Assembly (NCBI GenBank): GCA_033980235.1
Contig: CM067066.1
Coordinates: forward strand, 33,581,180-33,645,179
Source of the DNA: Diadema setosum
Taxonomy: Eukaryota > Echinodermata > Echinoidea > Diadematoida > Diadematidae
Reading direction: 5' to 3'
DNA: 64,000 bases
Position numbers and translations under genes: made by a program. Shown here piece by piece: positions 34,285 through 46,900 of this stretch (position 1 is its first letter; every line of letters starts with the position of its first letter). The notes under the pieces were generated by a model, which worked only from the letters and a program-made list of their open reading frames with translations, was not told the DNA's origin and searched no databases.

Positions 34285-37200
34285 CATCTATGTGTCACAC
34301 TCTGAATGACGTGTGTAATATACTCCTCATTACATATCGATATGCATTGACCTAGTAGATTTGTACTTTTTAGGTGACATGATACTGGCTTATCACCTAT
34401 TGTGTTTGCTCGGTTTCTTATTTTTTTTCCTTATTCTCCTTTCCTTCTGCCATATTTTGTGAATGCAGTTTCTCAAATTTGCCATCTAAATTTTCCTGAA
34501 TCATATCTCATGTTGAGATCTAGTTCATATTTTATTTATCTGTGAGCAACAAAAGGCAGAGTGAAAAATTGAAAAATTGATAAAATACTGATTTAACAAA
34601 TTTTGTAAGCTCTTTTGGTCACTGTCTAGGTCCAGGATTTAATGGATTCTACACTGTTTGGGGGTAATTTGACATCAGTGGTGTGATATTACTCTATTTT
34701 GATGGATTTCTGGCCTTTTTGAGCACTTCAGTTGATGCTTTTTTGTTTGTCTTTGCTACAGTGATGTTTCTTTTCACTGTCTGTACCTGTAAGAAAACAA
34801 AAATAGGGGACGAAAGTACCTTTTGTTGTGCATATGGCAATTTCCTGATAATGGCTATTACTGGACTACGACAGGTGTATTTAAAGTTTATTTTTGCGTG
34901 TGTCAGGATAAGTAAAAGAAATATGAGAATTAGTCTGTATGATGTGATTTTTTGAAGGTCCTGTGAGCAGGTTCTTTGACATGTTATCAGCACGTGTTGC
35001 AGTGGGCAGTGATGATGAAGGACGTATTGTCATAGCTGAAATTGATGGACAAAGTAATGTGAGAGGGTAAGATATTATTAAACATTAGCAATACTGTTAT
35101 GTTTATATTTTTTTTTAATGTGTTCATTGCCATCTTTCATGATGTATAGTGATCTGCCCCCTCACTCTCATGCTAGTTATTTTCTTTTCTCCTTCTCATC
35201 TTTTCATCTTCATTACCTCCACCAAGAAAGGAGGTTAAGTGATGTTGGTTTGTCTGTTTGCAAACTAACTTGAAAAGTAGTGTACGGATTAAAATGAAAC
35301 TTGCATAAGAAGTTGATATTGACACAAGGAACACCTCGTTCATTTTTTGGTAGTGATCTGGGAATTTTTATGGATATTTTAAGGATTTTTAATCTTTTGG
35401 CATATAGGGTCAACGAACTTAGAGTTGTGCCATATGAAGGAGAAGAAGAAGAAAGAAGAGGAGGAAGAGGAGGAGAAGAAGAATATCTAGTGTTGTCATC
35501 TTTGTGTCATCATGATCACCACTCTCTTGAAGCATTGACCCCTTATCACTCATCATCAGCTATGTACAATGTAGATATTTCAAGCTTTGTCTAGCCGATG
35601 ATCCCCCATTCCACCCTTTATACTTGTGATACTAGTGCTGTACTCCTTGCACCTCGATCTAGAAACCCATTTTAAAAATTCTGTGATTGTAATGAGGATA
35701 TGCACAATACATGCAAAATCATTACCCTGGCTAATTTGAGATTTGATATCCCTCGCTGTCAGGTCTTCTCTTTCGTACTTTGCGAGCTGGTTGCGGTCGC
35801 ACGGGGTAAAGAACGCCATCAATCTAGACGGAGGGGGCTCGGCAACCTTTGTCGTCAATGGCACCCTTGTCAACAGTCCCTCAGATCACTGGTATGTCTG
35901 TCTCACTAAAGGCCTGAAACATGGTACCGGTACATTTAAATTTGTGCATATTACATGCTATGCGTCACCGTGATTTCTCATAAAAATCACAGTGTGACAT
36001 CAAAAGATGCCAGGGATAATTGCCCTGTCAAATTTTCATACCCCTTAGTCCCAAAAAAAAAAATTGTTGCATTGGCGTAACCCGCCCGACCCTAAAAATT
36101 CCGCCGACCCCATGTTTTTTTATTATTTTTTTTGCTATCGATATCAAATATCTTGTTGATTGCGATCGCGATCGCACAAACCCGGAAGTGGAAACGGCTC
36201 TGGGGATATCGGATGTACGAGGGAGAGATCTAGCGCCTCACATAAGCCTTCCTTGATCAGTACGTCATCTGTTTCCAACACGGACACGTACTCTAACAAG
36301 ATTTATTCAGTGTATCGTAGCATTCAGACTGCGATGTATTGTGCACAGTTTTGCCGTAGGTTTCTTGTGTGGAGAACATACACGAATCTGTATATGTGGG
36401 ACTGTAATAGAGATCGCCGTGTGCGATGAAAAGATCGTACATATGGGTCAATTTGCATCTATCTTATCTAAGTCAAAATAGTAAAATATGAAGTGAAAAC
36501 ATTCAGGATAGGGATTTCAACATCTTTAAATTCTGTGAAGGGGTATAATTCCAGTAATATCGGCCTCATAAATGATTTGTAGAATAGATGAACACAGCAC
36601 ATTCGGTGCAGCAGTTGTAACTGTTTACTGAGCTGAGCACGAGTTTTACACGTAAAATGCAGGTAGCAAAAAAAAAAAAAATAAAAAATAAATCCGCCCG
36701 ACCGACCCTATTTGAAAATCTCATGTTACGCCAATGCAACAATTTTTTTTTTTTTGGCCTTACTGAAATTCTGTTGCTGTGTGTCATTCAAGTTTGTCCG
36801 TTTGTTTTGACATGTGCGTAAGTTACAGTAAATAGATAATTGGACATGAATCGAAATAAAATGACACTGATTGATGAACATGATATAATGCATCAATGTT
36901 ATTTTTTTGTAGGTCAGGTTCACACAGAGAAGAAATTTCAAAAGAGCACGTCTTCACTTAATCATCTCCATTTACAAAATGAATTCACTATTCTGTGTGA
37001 TTTTCTGGATTTGTAGGTACAGTACTCTCCGCGTAATCGGGTATCGCTTAAACGGGTACTCCGTTAATTGGGTAGTATTGTCAGAGTCAGTTCCAATGCA
37101 CATTAGAATTACCTGATAATTGGATTGCCTCTCCACATAAGTGGGTAAATAATTTTCTTCTAATCTAATTTCAACCCACATTTTATCGCAGATATAACAC

Positions 37201-40200
37201 TTTGAGAAGTCATGCATGTCAAATTTCCAGGGCTAATCGCATTCTCTGCTTAATTTGCAAAGAAGACCGATCATTTTGGGAGTGATTGAACATAAAAACA
37301 CATGTACACGTACCGACTTGCCACACAAAAACGAACATTACACATGTAGCTGGCGCTCACAATAATTTGTTGCATAGACAGACAGGAGTTGAACACACTT
37401 GCGCTCCTCCCTTGCTCTGCAACAACATTCACAATACGAGAAGTTTGCAACGAAAATTACGCCATGCACCAGCTCCATAATTTTGCTTTTCCCCCTGTCA
37501 CTTCTCGAAAAATAACCCGATGTTCTACGTGACTAGTGCACGCAAAGAGACGTGTTCATTTTGGAAAACGCCTGTGTGTTAGCGAGAAGTCTATGGTCAA
37601 ACGACAAAGTTTTCTGAAGACATATTTGTCCATAAAAAGAGTGTGAATTATTGCTCGTGACTGAGCAAGTGTAAGGTATGTATAATGTGCCGTGCAAGCA
37701 CGCGTGTTAAGCATACAGTGTAGGTGTTTGGTGCAGTGTACAGTGCATGTAAATACACATTGTGTGTGTCAATTGTGAATGAGACGTGTTCGTCTGTTAA
37801 TCGGGTAAGAAACATTCTGCCCGGGCCTACCCGATTATGCGGAGAGTAGTGTATTGAGATGGATGCAGGGGACATTAAATACCTGAATTATTTAGCAGCA
37901 ATGAATACTACTGTGTTTAAACAATATAACTTTATCAGCCAAAATGTTTTCATTTGGTAATCAGTGGGAGAGGGAGCAGGGTCATTGACTACCAGTATAT
38001 ATTGTTACAATAATACCATTTTAGCTACACAATAGGCAAAATCCAGAGAATGCCATGATAGACAGTGGTTGCTGCAGTACAGTAGTCCATGGAAGCACAC
38101 ATACATGTATAACACACATACACACACACATGCACACACACACAAGCACACAGGTAGCTACCTTCTAATGTCTCGTAGCATGTTGTCATTTCCTCTTCCA
38201 GCAAGGATGCGGCCTTCAGGTGTCCACGACAGGTGTCCACCATTGTGTGCGTTCACGAGCCCAGGTGTAATCCCAGGGATTGCAGTGGCCATGGTGACTG
38301 CATCGAAGGGAAGTGCCACTGCCATGACAACTGGCATGGCCCATCATGTGACCAGCTGCAGTGTGGTGTGCAAAACTGCAGTATGCATGGAACATGTCTT
38401 GGAGGTATGTGCATGCTAGTTGGTGGTTGTGCTTTCAGTATAGTATCTTGACGATAATTACCCAATTTGCATATGTGACACTGCACGACAAACCCAAAAA
38501 AAGCTGGCAGTTATGGATTTTTAGTTAAGGGCAGGTTCTGAAAAAGCAGACTCTAAGTTAACTCCATTTAAATGGACTCTCCTAAGCTATCTTAAGTAAT
38601 ATAGGAAAGAAAGCACATGCTCTGGAAAAGTATGTACTGAAAGAAGGCTCTATTCAAGCGCTTATTAGACAGGGCAGAGCCAGGCAAAAACTGCCCTTTT
38701 TTCCAGTCAAGGTTTTCTCACTTGATTCTGGTACTTTAGACCATACTTAACAAAATAAGCTTCTGCGCCATCTTGAAATCTGTCCCAAATCCAAGATGGC
38801 CGCCAAATATCCAAAATGGCCGCCAGAGGACCAAAAATGTGCCTTCTGTGGTTAAGATTTGTCTGGGGATGGGTTTTTTTTTACTCTATTTGATGATAAA
38901 TGGTAAGAGGAATAAGATTCAGTGAATTAAGATTTAAATCAGTTTCTTTTTTATTGCGAAAATCCATCATGGCCGCCAGACGCAGCTCCCGAAATTAATA
39001 AATGTCATAATAACAGGAGGGCCAAATCCTATAAACGTGCTTACTTAACAAGTGAGTTCCACTCTCTCTACAAACTAAGTAGACCATGCTTATTTTCAAA
39101 TTTTTATTGTAACAAACAACATTCCACTGGTCTACCTCAAAAAATTTGTTGCGAAAGCCTCCAAATCCAAAATGGCGTCCAAGATGGCCGCCATATTTAC
39201 TGAATTTGCTATTTGAAAGATAGAATTTGATAGAAACATCAGATTTCAACAAATGTGATGTCATATGAAAGAGAATAAAATTTCCTACAAGTTGATACCA
39301 TTTTTGTGGGCGATTGTGATAACTGGATTGAGATTTAAAGGAAAAAACTCTCATTTTTTGATATTTTTCGGAAAAAAGAAAATCATGAAAATGCTTGATT
39401 CGGCATAAATCAGAAAAAGACTGAAGGATTATCTTGAAACGTTTTTAAGAATGTTGCTTAACATATAATCAATATTTGGAGAAAATAAGGGGTCAGTACC
39501 ATTTGCGGTTCAGGAGTTATAATGTCTCAAACTTGAAAACTCACTATGTAAAAATTTCCACTTTAGCTCTGACAAGACCTTGTTAGTCGTGAAAAGAGTC
39601 TGCACGCGCCAAGACTACTACACGCACCACTGGCACTGACGCTTGTAGCAGTGCCAGTGGTGCGTGTAGTAGTCTTGGTGCGCGCAGACTTCTTTGACAA
39701 ACAAGAGTTTGTGCCTGCAAACTAACTTTTCATACCAAGTGGTAGCTCAGGTGACGCTGATCGTTATTATTTCAAAGTAGATTGTTCTGATATGTTTTTA
39801 TGCCTCCGCCAACGAAGTGGCCGGAGGCATTATGTTTTCGGGTCGTCCGTCCGTCCGTCCGTCCGTACGTCCGGACGTCCGTCCCGTTTTGTTTTTGTTG
39901 ATATCTCAAGAACCGTGTGGTGGTTTTACATCAAACTTGGTATGAGGGTATATCCTGGGGGATAATACTTTGTTTGGAATTTAGGGTCATGGGGTCAAAG
40001 GTCAAAGGTCACAGGTTATTTTGTGGAAAAAAGGTTGACATTTCATGTTTTTCTCCATATCAAATGGTTAAAGGTATCTTCATGGAACTTAGTATAGATA
40101 TGCTTGTACCGATGGGCAGTGATTATCTAGAAAAGTTGGGGGTCATGGGTCAAAGGTGGGGGGTCAAAGGTCAGGGTCAACTCCTCAAAATATCACTACT

Positions 40201-40948
40201 TATATTTATACAATGCCTGAAGGTTTGTTTTTTTTTTTTTTAACTTGATGTATGCATGTATATATTCTTTTGGAAGTTTTGGCCAAAAGGTCAAAAGTAA
40301 AAAGGTCAAAGGTCAAGTGAAAGTGCTTAATTGCACTTTTTCCTCCATATCTCGAAAGTAACTCAAGGTATCATCATGAAACTTACATATTTATGCATGT
40401 TCTACCTGACAGTGATTCTCTTTGGAACTGTGAGGTCAAAGGTCAAAGGCCAGGTTTAGATAATGATATTTTACCATTTGATACTGAAATTATACTTTTT
40501 CTCAATACCTTGAAAATTACTCAATGCATAAACTTATAAAAGGGTCAAAAGTCAAGTAAAAATCATCAGTTCCCGAAATACCTGCACTCTGACGTTTTAA
40601 TCATTCATCCAATTGAACCTAGTTCTAGGAAAGTGAACATTCAGCACATTTGTGGCAAACCTGTCATTTTAATATTTGCCAATTGTGTGAAACTGTCATC
40701 ACAAATTGTCAAGACATTGATTTGTGGCAAACCTGTCATTTTGATATTTTGCCAATTGTGTGAAACTGTCATCACACATTGTCAAGACATTGTACTATAG
40801 ACCTATTAGGAGAACCATGCATTATGGCGTAGGCTTACCAGTCGCCGTAGCAACATTTCTAGTTTTTTTTTATACTAAGCTGTCAACAGTTATCAATGTT
40901 ATGGTTTCTTGAAAAGAAATGGTGATATCTCCGTATGTCTTAGGCTTC

Positions 40949-40995
<47 letters not shown>

Positions 40996-43900
40996 ACATG
41001 GTAGAATGTTTTGTGATACAACTAACCTGCACATATAAATCGAATGTGATATCTCTTCCAATGGTAAACGATACCTTTAATGTGTTGCGTCAGAGTCAAA
41101 TCGTGATTAATTATTTGACATGTTCTTAGAATTTCTTGTATTGCTGTCTATCATATATATTGTCCTTGTTTAAACCATATTGAGGGTTTAAGTCTCTAAG
41201 GGGGGGGGGGGGGGGTGGAGCTCATTTTAGTGTTTGGGTAAGGCCCGATCTTTGATTTAAAAAAGAAATGTTTCTGTATCAAAGATATGCTTTTGTACTT
41301 TTACTCTGCTGTTGTAGAAACGTGAATGATGATGGCATATGTGTAATAATATCTGATCCGTACATGTCCTTGAAAGCCCTTCTGATCCGAGCACCCCCCC
41401 CCCCCCCCCGAAAAATCCGACATGGCGGCAATTTCTCAAAGTTGCTTTTTAATGTGTTGTGCGAAATTACACTGCAAAAAGTCCGGTGTTAAATAGTGAA
41501 CACCGAGCTGGTGTTAAATTTTTGGTGCTCATTTATGGTGTTAAATTAACACCCCCGGGTGTCATTTCCAAATTTTAAACTGTTTTTTGAAGAGTTTCTT
41601 AGTAACTGCACTTCTTGTTGATTTTTAATTTAAACAAGACGATCAAGAATTTTACATTAAAATACTAGATTTTTGAAAAAATGTGAAAATAATTTTACAC
41701 CAAAGTAACACCAGCTGGTGCGGTCCCTTATTGAAGCTGGACGGGTGTTAAACCATTGATATTAACACCAACAAGTATCAAATCAACACCATGTGGTGTC
41801 ATTTTTTGATTAACACCAGTACAGTGTCAAAATAACACCTGGTACAGTGTCAAATTAACACCACGAAGTGTCAGGTGAACACTTTTCAACACCATCACAG
41901 TGCATTTTTAACACCTGTGGGTGTGGTCCTTTATTGAAGTTTGATCGGTGTTAGATTTAACACCCGTGGTGTTCGCTCTAACACCCATTTTTTTACAGTG
42001 TACTTTTCAGTATATTGTTCAAATTACATTGTCCAAAATGATTATTCATGCTGTATATTCACATTTCTGAGGGGCCCACATTCTACAAGACTTGTCTTTT
42101 AGTGGGTCCCTCCATTTTTCGAATTATCCACAATGTTTACTTACTTCAAATCACTCGAGTTTTATGATAATCTGTAATGGTTGTAAGGTGTTACAATATT
42201 GTATTCTTTTCATCCTACATAGTTTTGAGCAACTGATTTTCTGTTACCCAAAAAGAAGAAGTGATGTTTATATGTTCTTGTCGAAAAAATGAAATAAAAC
42301 ATTGAATTGAATTGACAAAAAAGCATGCTGAAAGTGTATTCACTGTGAATAGATTTGTCTTACATCGTTTTAAGCTGATTTCATGTGGGTTATAGTGTCA
42401 AAATTGAATTGAACTAATGCCATTGGTAGATGCTTTCACATTTTAGATATCAGGATCACTCGAGAGTGGAAATGTTCATTTTCATTCTTTTTAGAGTGAT
42501 CTCAGGGATCACTCAAAGAGTGACGAGTGATCCCTAAAGGTCACTCTGAAATGAGTGAAAATGAAAATTTTCACTCAAAATTCACTCCAATTGTACTTTA
42601 AATTTACTGATTTCCGTTATTAACTCCTTCAAAAATGAAGCTTCCACTCGATTTTTTTTCTTTTTCGGAGTAGAATATCACTGGTTTTAAAAATATCTCC
42701 ATAAAAACCCATGACGGTTTGAAATAGCACTACAATGTTCAAAATATATAAAAACTATAAATAGATAGCACAACAGACAAAATTGTACCAAAATTAAGAT
42801 ACTAGTAATACATTTAATTTGGCGCAATAAACTATGTCAGCTTTGATGGCCTGCAATCTTAAATTTTTCAGTGATTGATCCAAATTTTGTTTTAAACTTT
42901 CTACAGCATGGTTGTTTCAAGCTTCTATCTTTATCTGAAAGACATTTTTTGCTTCATCTCATCTGCTTCAGAACAATCTACTTTGAAATGATAGCGATCA
43001 GCGTCACCTGAGCTACCACTTGGTATGAAAAGTTAGTTTGCAGGCACAAACTCTTGTTTGTCAAAGAAGTCTGCGCGTACCAAGACTACTACACGCACCA
43101 CTGGCACTGCTACAAGCGTCAGTGCCAGTGGTGCGTGTAGTAGTCTTGGCACGTACAGACTCTCTTTACGACCAACAAGGTCTTGTCACAGCTAAAGTGG
43201 AAATTTTTACATAGTGAGTTTTCAAGTTTGAGACATTATAACTCCTGAACCGCAAATGGTACTGACCCCTAATTTTCTCTAAATATTAATTATATGTTAA
43301 ACAAAATTCTTTAAAACGTTTCAAGATAATCCTTCAGTCTTTTTTCTGATTTATGCTGAATCACGCATTTTCATGATTTTCCTTTTTTGAGAAAAATATC
43401 AAAAAATGAGTATTTTTCCTAAAAATCTCAATCCAGTTATCACAATCTCCCACAAAAATGGTATCAACTTGTAGGAAATTTTATTCTCTTTCATATGACA
43501 TCACATTTGTTGAAATCTGATGTTTCTATCAAATTCTATCTTTCAAATAGCAAATTCAGTAAATATGGCGGCCATCTTGGACGCCATTTTGGATTTTGAG
43601 GATTTCGCAACAATTTTTTTAAAGGTAGACCAGTGGTATGTTGTTTATTACAATAGAAATTTGAAAATAAGCATGGTCTACTTAGTTTGTAGAGAGAGTG
43701 GAACTCACTCGTTAAGTAAGCGAGTTTTTAGGGTTTGGCCCTCCGGTTATTATAACATTTATTAAATTCGGGAGCTGCGTCTGGCGGCCATGTTGGATTT
43801 TCGCAATAAAAAAGAAACTGATTCTATTTCTAATCCACTGAATCTTATTTCTCTTACCATTTACATCAAATAGAGTAAAAAAAAATCCCATCCCCATACA

Positions 43901-46900
43901 AATCTTAACCACAGAAGGCATTTTTTAGGTCCTCTGGCGGCCATTTTGGATTTTTGGCGGCCATCTTGGATTCGGGACAGATTTCAAGATGGCGCAGAAG
44001 CTTACTTTGTTAAGTATGGTCTAAAGTACCAGAATCAAGTGAGAAAACCTTGACTGGAAAAAAAGGCAGTTTTTGCCTGGCTCTGCCCTGTCTATATAAT
44101 CTTACCATGCTGTTTTCTCTGCAATGAATGGGACAAAAAACAGGATGTAAAACTCCATGGCAACAATAATGAAGGGATTACCAGATTAACCTGAAATTGA
44201 GCATGCTCAATTAACACATTCTATCCATGACTAATGCCAACTTTCAAAGCTGTAGCATGACCCTTTCAAAAGTTATTAGAGTTGAAAGTGAAGAGTGTGT
44301 GAAGGGCAAAAGAAATTTGGCATGCACATTAACTTTGATATAAAACTGTAGAAGACATATTTTTAAGAGTAGAGGGGGTGTGTTGCCATGGTAACAAGCG
44401 CTGTATGGATCCATAATCAGGAAACAGCATTTGCAGATTGAAATTCTTTTCCAGTTTGTGAGTGATTCAGACACAATTTGGCAGACATGGTGATTGTGAT
44501 GTAAGTTGTGCAAGATATGTTTTCAAGACTAGAGGAAGTACAGGGCAATATTGTACCAATAGTCATTATTTGCAGTATTATATGTAAAGTTACTGTTTAT
44601 TATTCTCAGCAGTATACCAGTACAGAAGTGTTAGGCAGGGCTAAAAACCAATTTCAGTGATATTTCTGTTTTATATAATGTTTCCAGGCGGTTGTCATTG
44701 TGATGTGGGCTACTTACCACCAGACTGTGCCTCTACTTGCCCCCGGGGCTGGTATGGCCAGGACTGTAAGCATCACTGCAGCTGTGAAAACGGAGGATCA
44801 TGTGACCACTTCAGTGGCGAGTGCTCATGTCTGCCAGGATATGAGGGACAAAACTGTGAAAAAGGTTCGCTGGCTTATGTACTCTTTATGATTAATGTTT
44901 AGCCACATTCACAGCTCTTTGTAGTTCTTGTGTTTTTTCAGACAAAGGTATTCAGTATTTGTCATGACATGTAATATACAAAACCCAACTTCTAAATCAA
45001 ATATTAGCAAAATTGTTCAATTAGTACTGCTATAGGAAATTCTGTTGATATATGTGATGTATTCAACATGCTGGACACCATGTTTCTTCCTTATATTTAC
45101 CCAAAGCGCCCTTGCATTCATGAAATTTGTCTATTTTTTTTATGCCTCCGCCACGAAGTGGTGCCGGAGGCATTATGTTTTCGGGTTGTCCGTCCGTCCT
45201 TCCGTCCGTCCGTAATGAATTTTGTGGACAAGGTAACTATCAAATGCTGTTGAGGTATCCTAATGAAACTTGGCATGTATGTGTATTAGGGGGTGAAGTT
45301 GTGCCTATCAACTTTTGGATGCACGTGCTCAAGGTCAAAGGTCAAAAGGTCAAGGTCAAATACATAAAATTTCACTATTTCCACCATATCTATGCAATGC
45401 CTGAAGATATTTTCTTGAAACTTAGTGTATACATGTATTACCCAATTTAGATTCTCTGGTGAAAGTTTGGGTCATGAGGTCAAAGGTCAAAGGTCAAAAG
45501 GTCGAGTAAAAGTATTAAAACTTCTTTTTTTCTCTGTAAATTGGAAAATTGTTCAAGGTATCTTCATGGAACATAGTACATACATGTACTGACTGGCAGT
45601 GATTATCTAGAGAATGTAGGGTTCATGGGGTCAAAGGTCAGGGGTCAAAGGTCAAGTGCAACACTTCAAAATTTTACTATTTCCCTCATGTTCATGCAAT
45701 GCCAGCAGGATTATTTTATTTTTTTTACACTTGGTGTATGCATGTGTAACCTAATAGAAATTCTCTGGAGAGTTTTTTTCTTTTTTTCTTTTTTTTTTTT
45801 TTGCCTCAAAGGTCAAAAGGTCAAAGATCAAGTGAAAGTGCTGAACTAACTTTTTCCTCCATATTTCGGAAGTGGCTCAATTTATCGTGAAACTTACTGC
45901 ATATTTATGCATGTTCTACCTGAAAGTGATTATCTTATGAATTTTAGGGTCAAAGGCCAGATGAACCTGGTAACAATTTACTATTCAGTACAGAAGTTGC
46001 ACTTTTTCTCCATACCGGTACCATGAAAATTACTCAATGCATAAATGTATGAATGGGTCAAAGTCAAGTTAAAGTCCTTAAATCCCCAAATACATGCTCT
46101 CCTATTCATCCAATTAAACCAAGGTCAAGGAAGGTGAACATTCAACACATTTGTGACAAACTTGTCATTTCAATATTTTGCCAGTTTTGTGAAAATGTAA
46201 TCACACATTGTCCACATGTACTATCTAGACCTATTAGGAGAATCATGCATTATGGCGGAGGCATATCAGTCGCCATAGCGACATTTCTAGTTTTTTTTTA
46301 CATTTGATTCTTTTTATCTCTAATTGCGTTACTAACCACTATCTCTTCCAAGTAGACTTCTCTTTGGGTGTATCTGTGTTGGCATGTGCAGTAGAGTCCA
46401 TCATGAATGCCGATTCTACAAATATTTGAGTGTGCTCTAATGACTTTGTAATACACAGCCTGTACTAGAGTATTATGCAGTGTATTTAAGATAGATCGAA
46501 ACCTTGATGTCCCACTTTACATCCCCATTTTACAGTCTGCCAGTTGGGATATCATGGCCCAGGCTGCAAACAAAGGTGTCGTTGTGGGGAAGGCCTCTGT
46601 CCCTGTCATCACATCTCTGGCTCCTGTTCCCTGGAACTCAACGACACCTACTATGGTGACATGCTCAAAGGTACATGGCTTACGAGTGGAACATGCCCTC
46701 ATTCATATTAAAGGTACATGGTCCCGGTGGTTTAGTCAAATGCGTAAGCGGGCACACAGGGCAAGTTTCCTATAGAGACCCACGCTATCGACCCCTCTTT
46801 AGCGCTGACGCTGTGGCCCACTTCCCCGAGTCCGAAGAAGTCCGATTCACTGTAGTCAGTGGTCCGATCACAGTTTGGCTCATGATTCAGCCGAGGGGGA

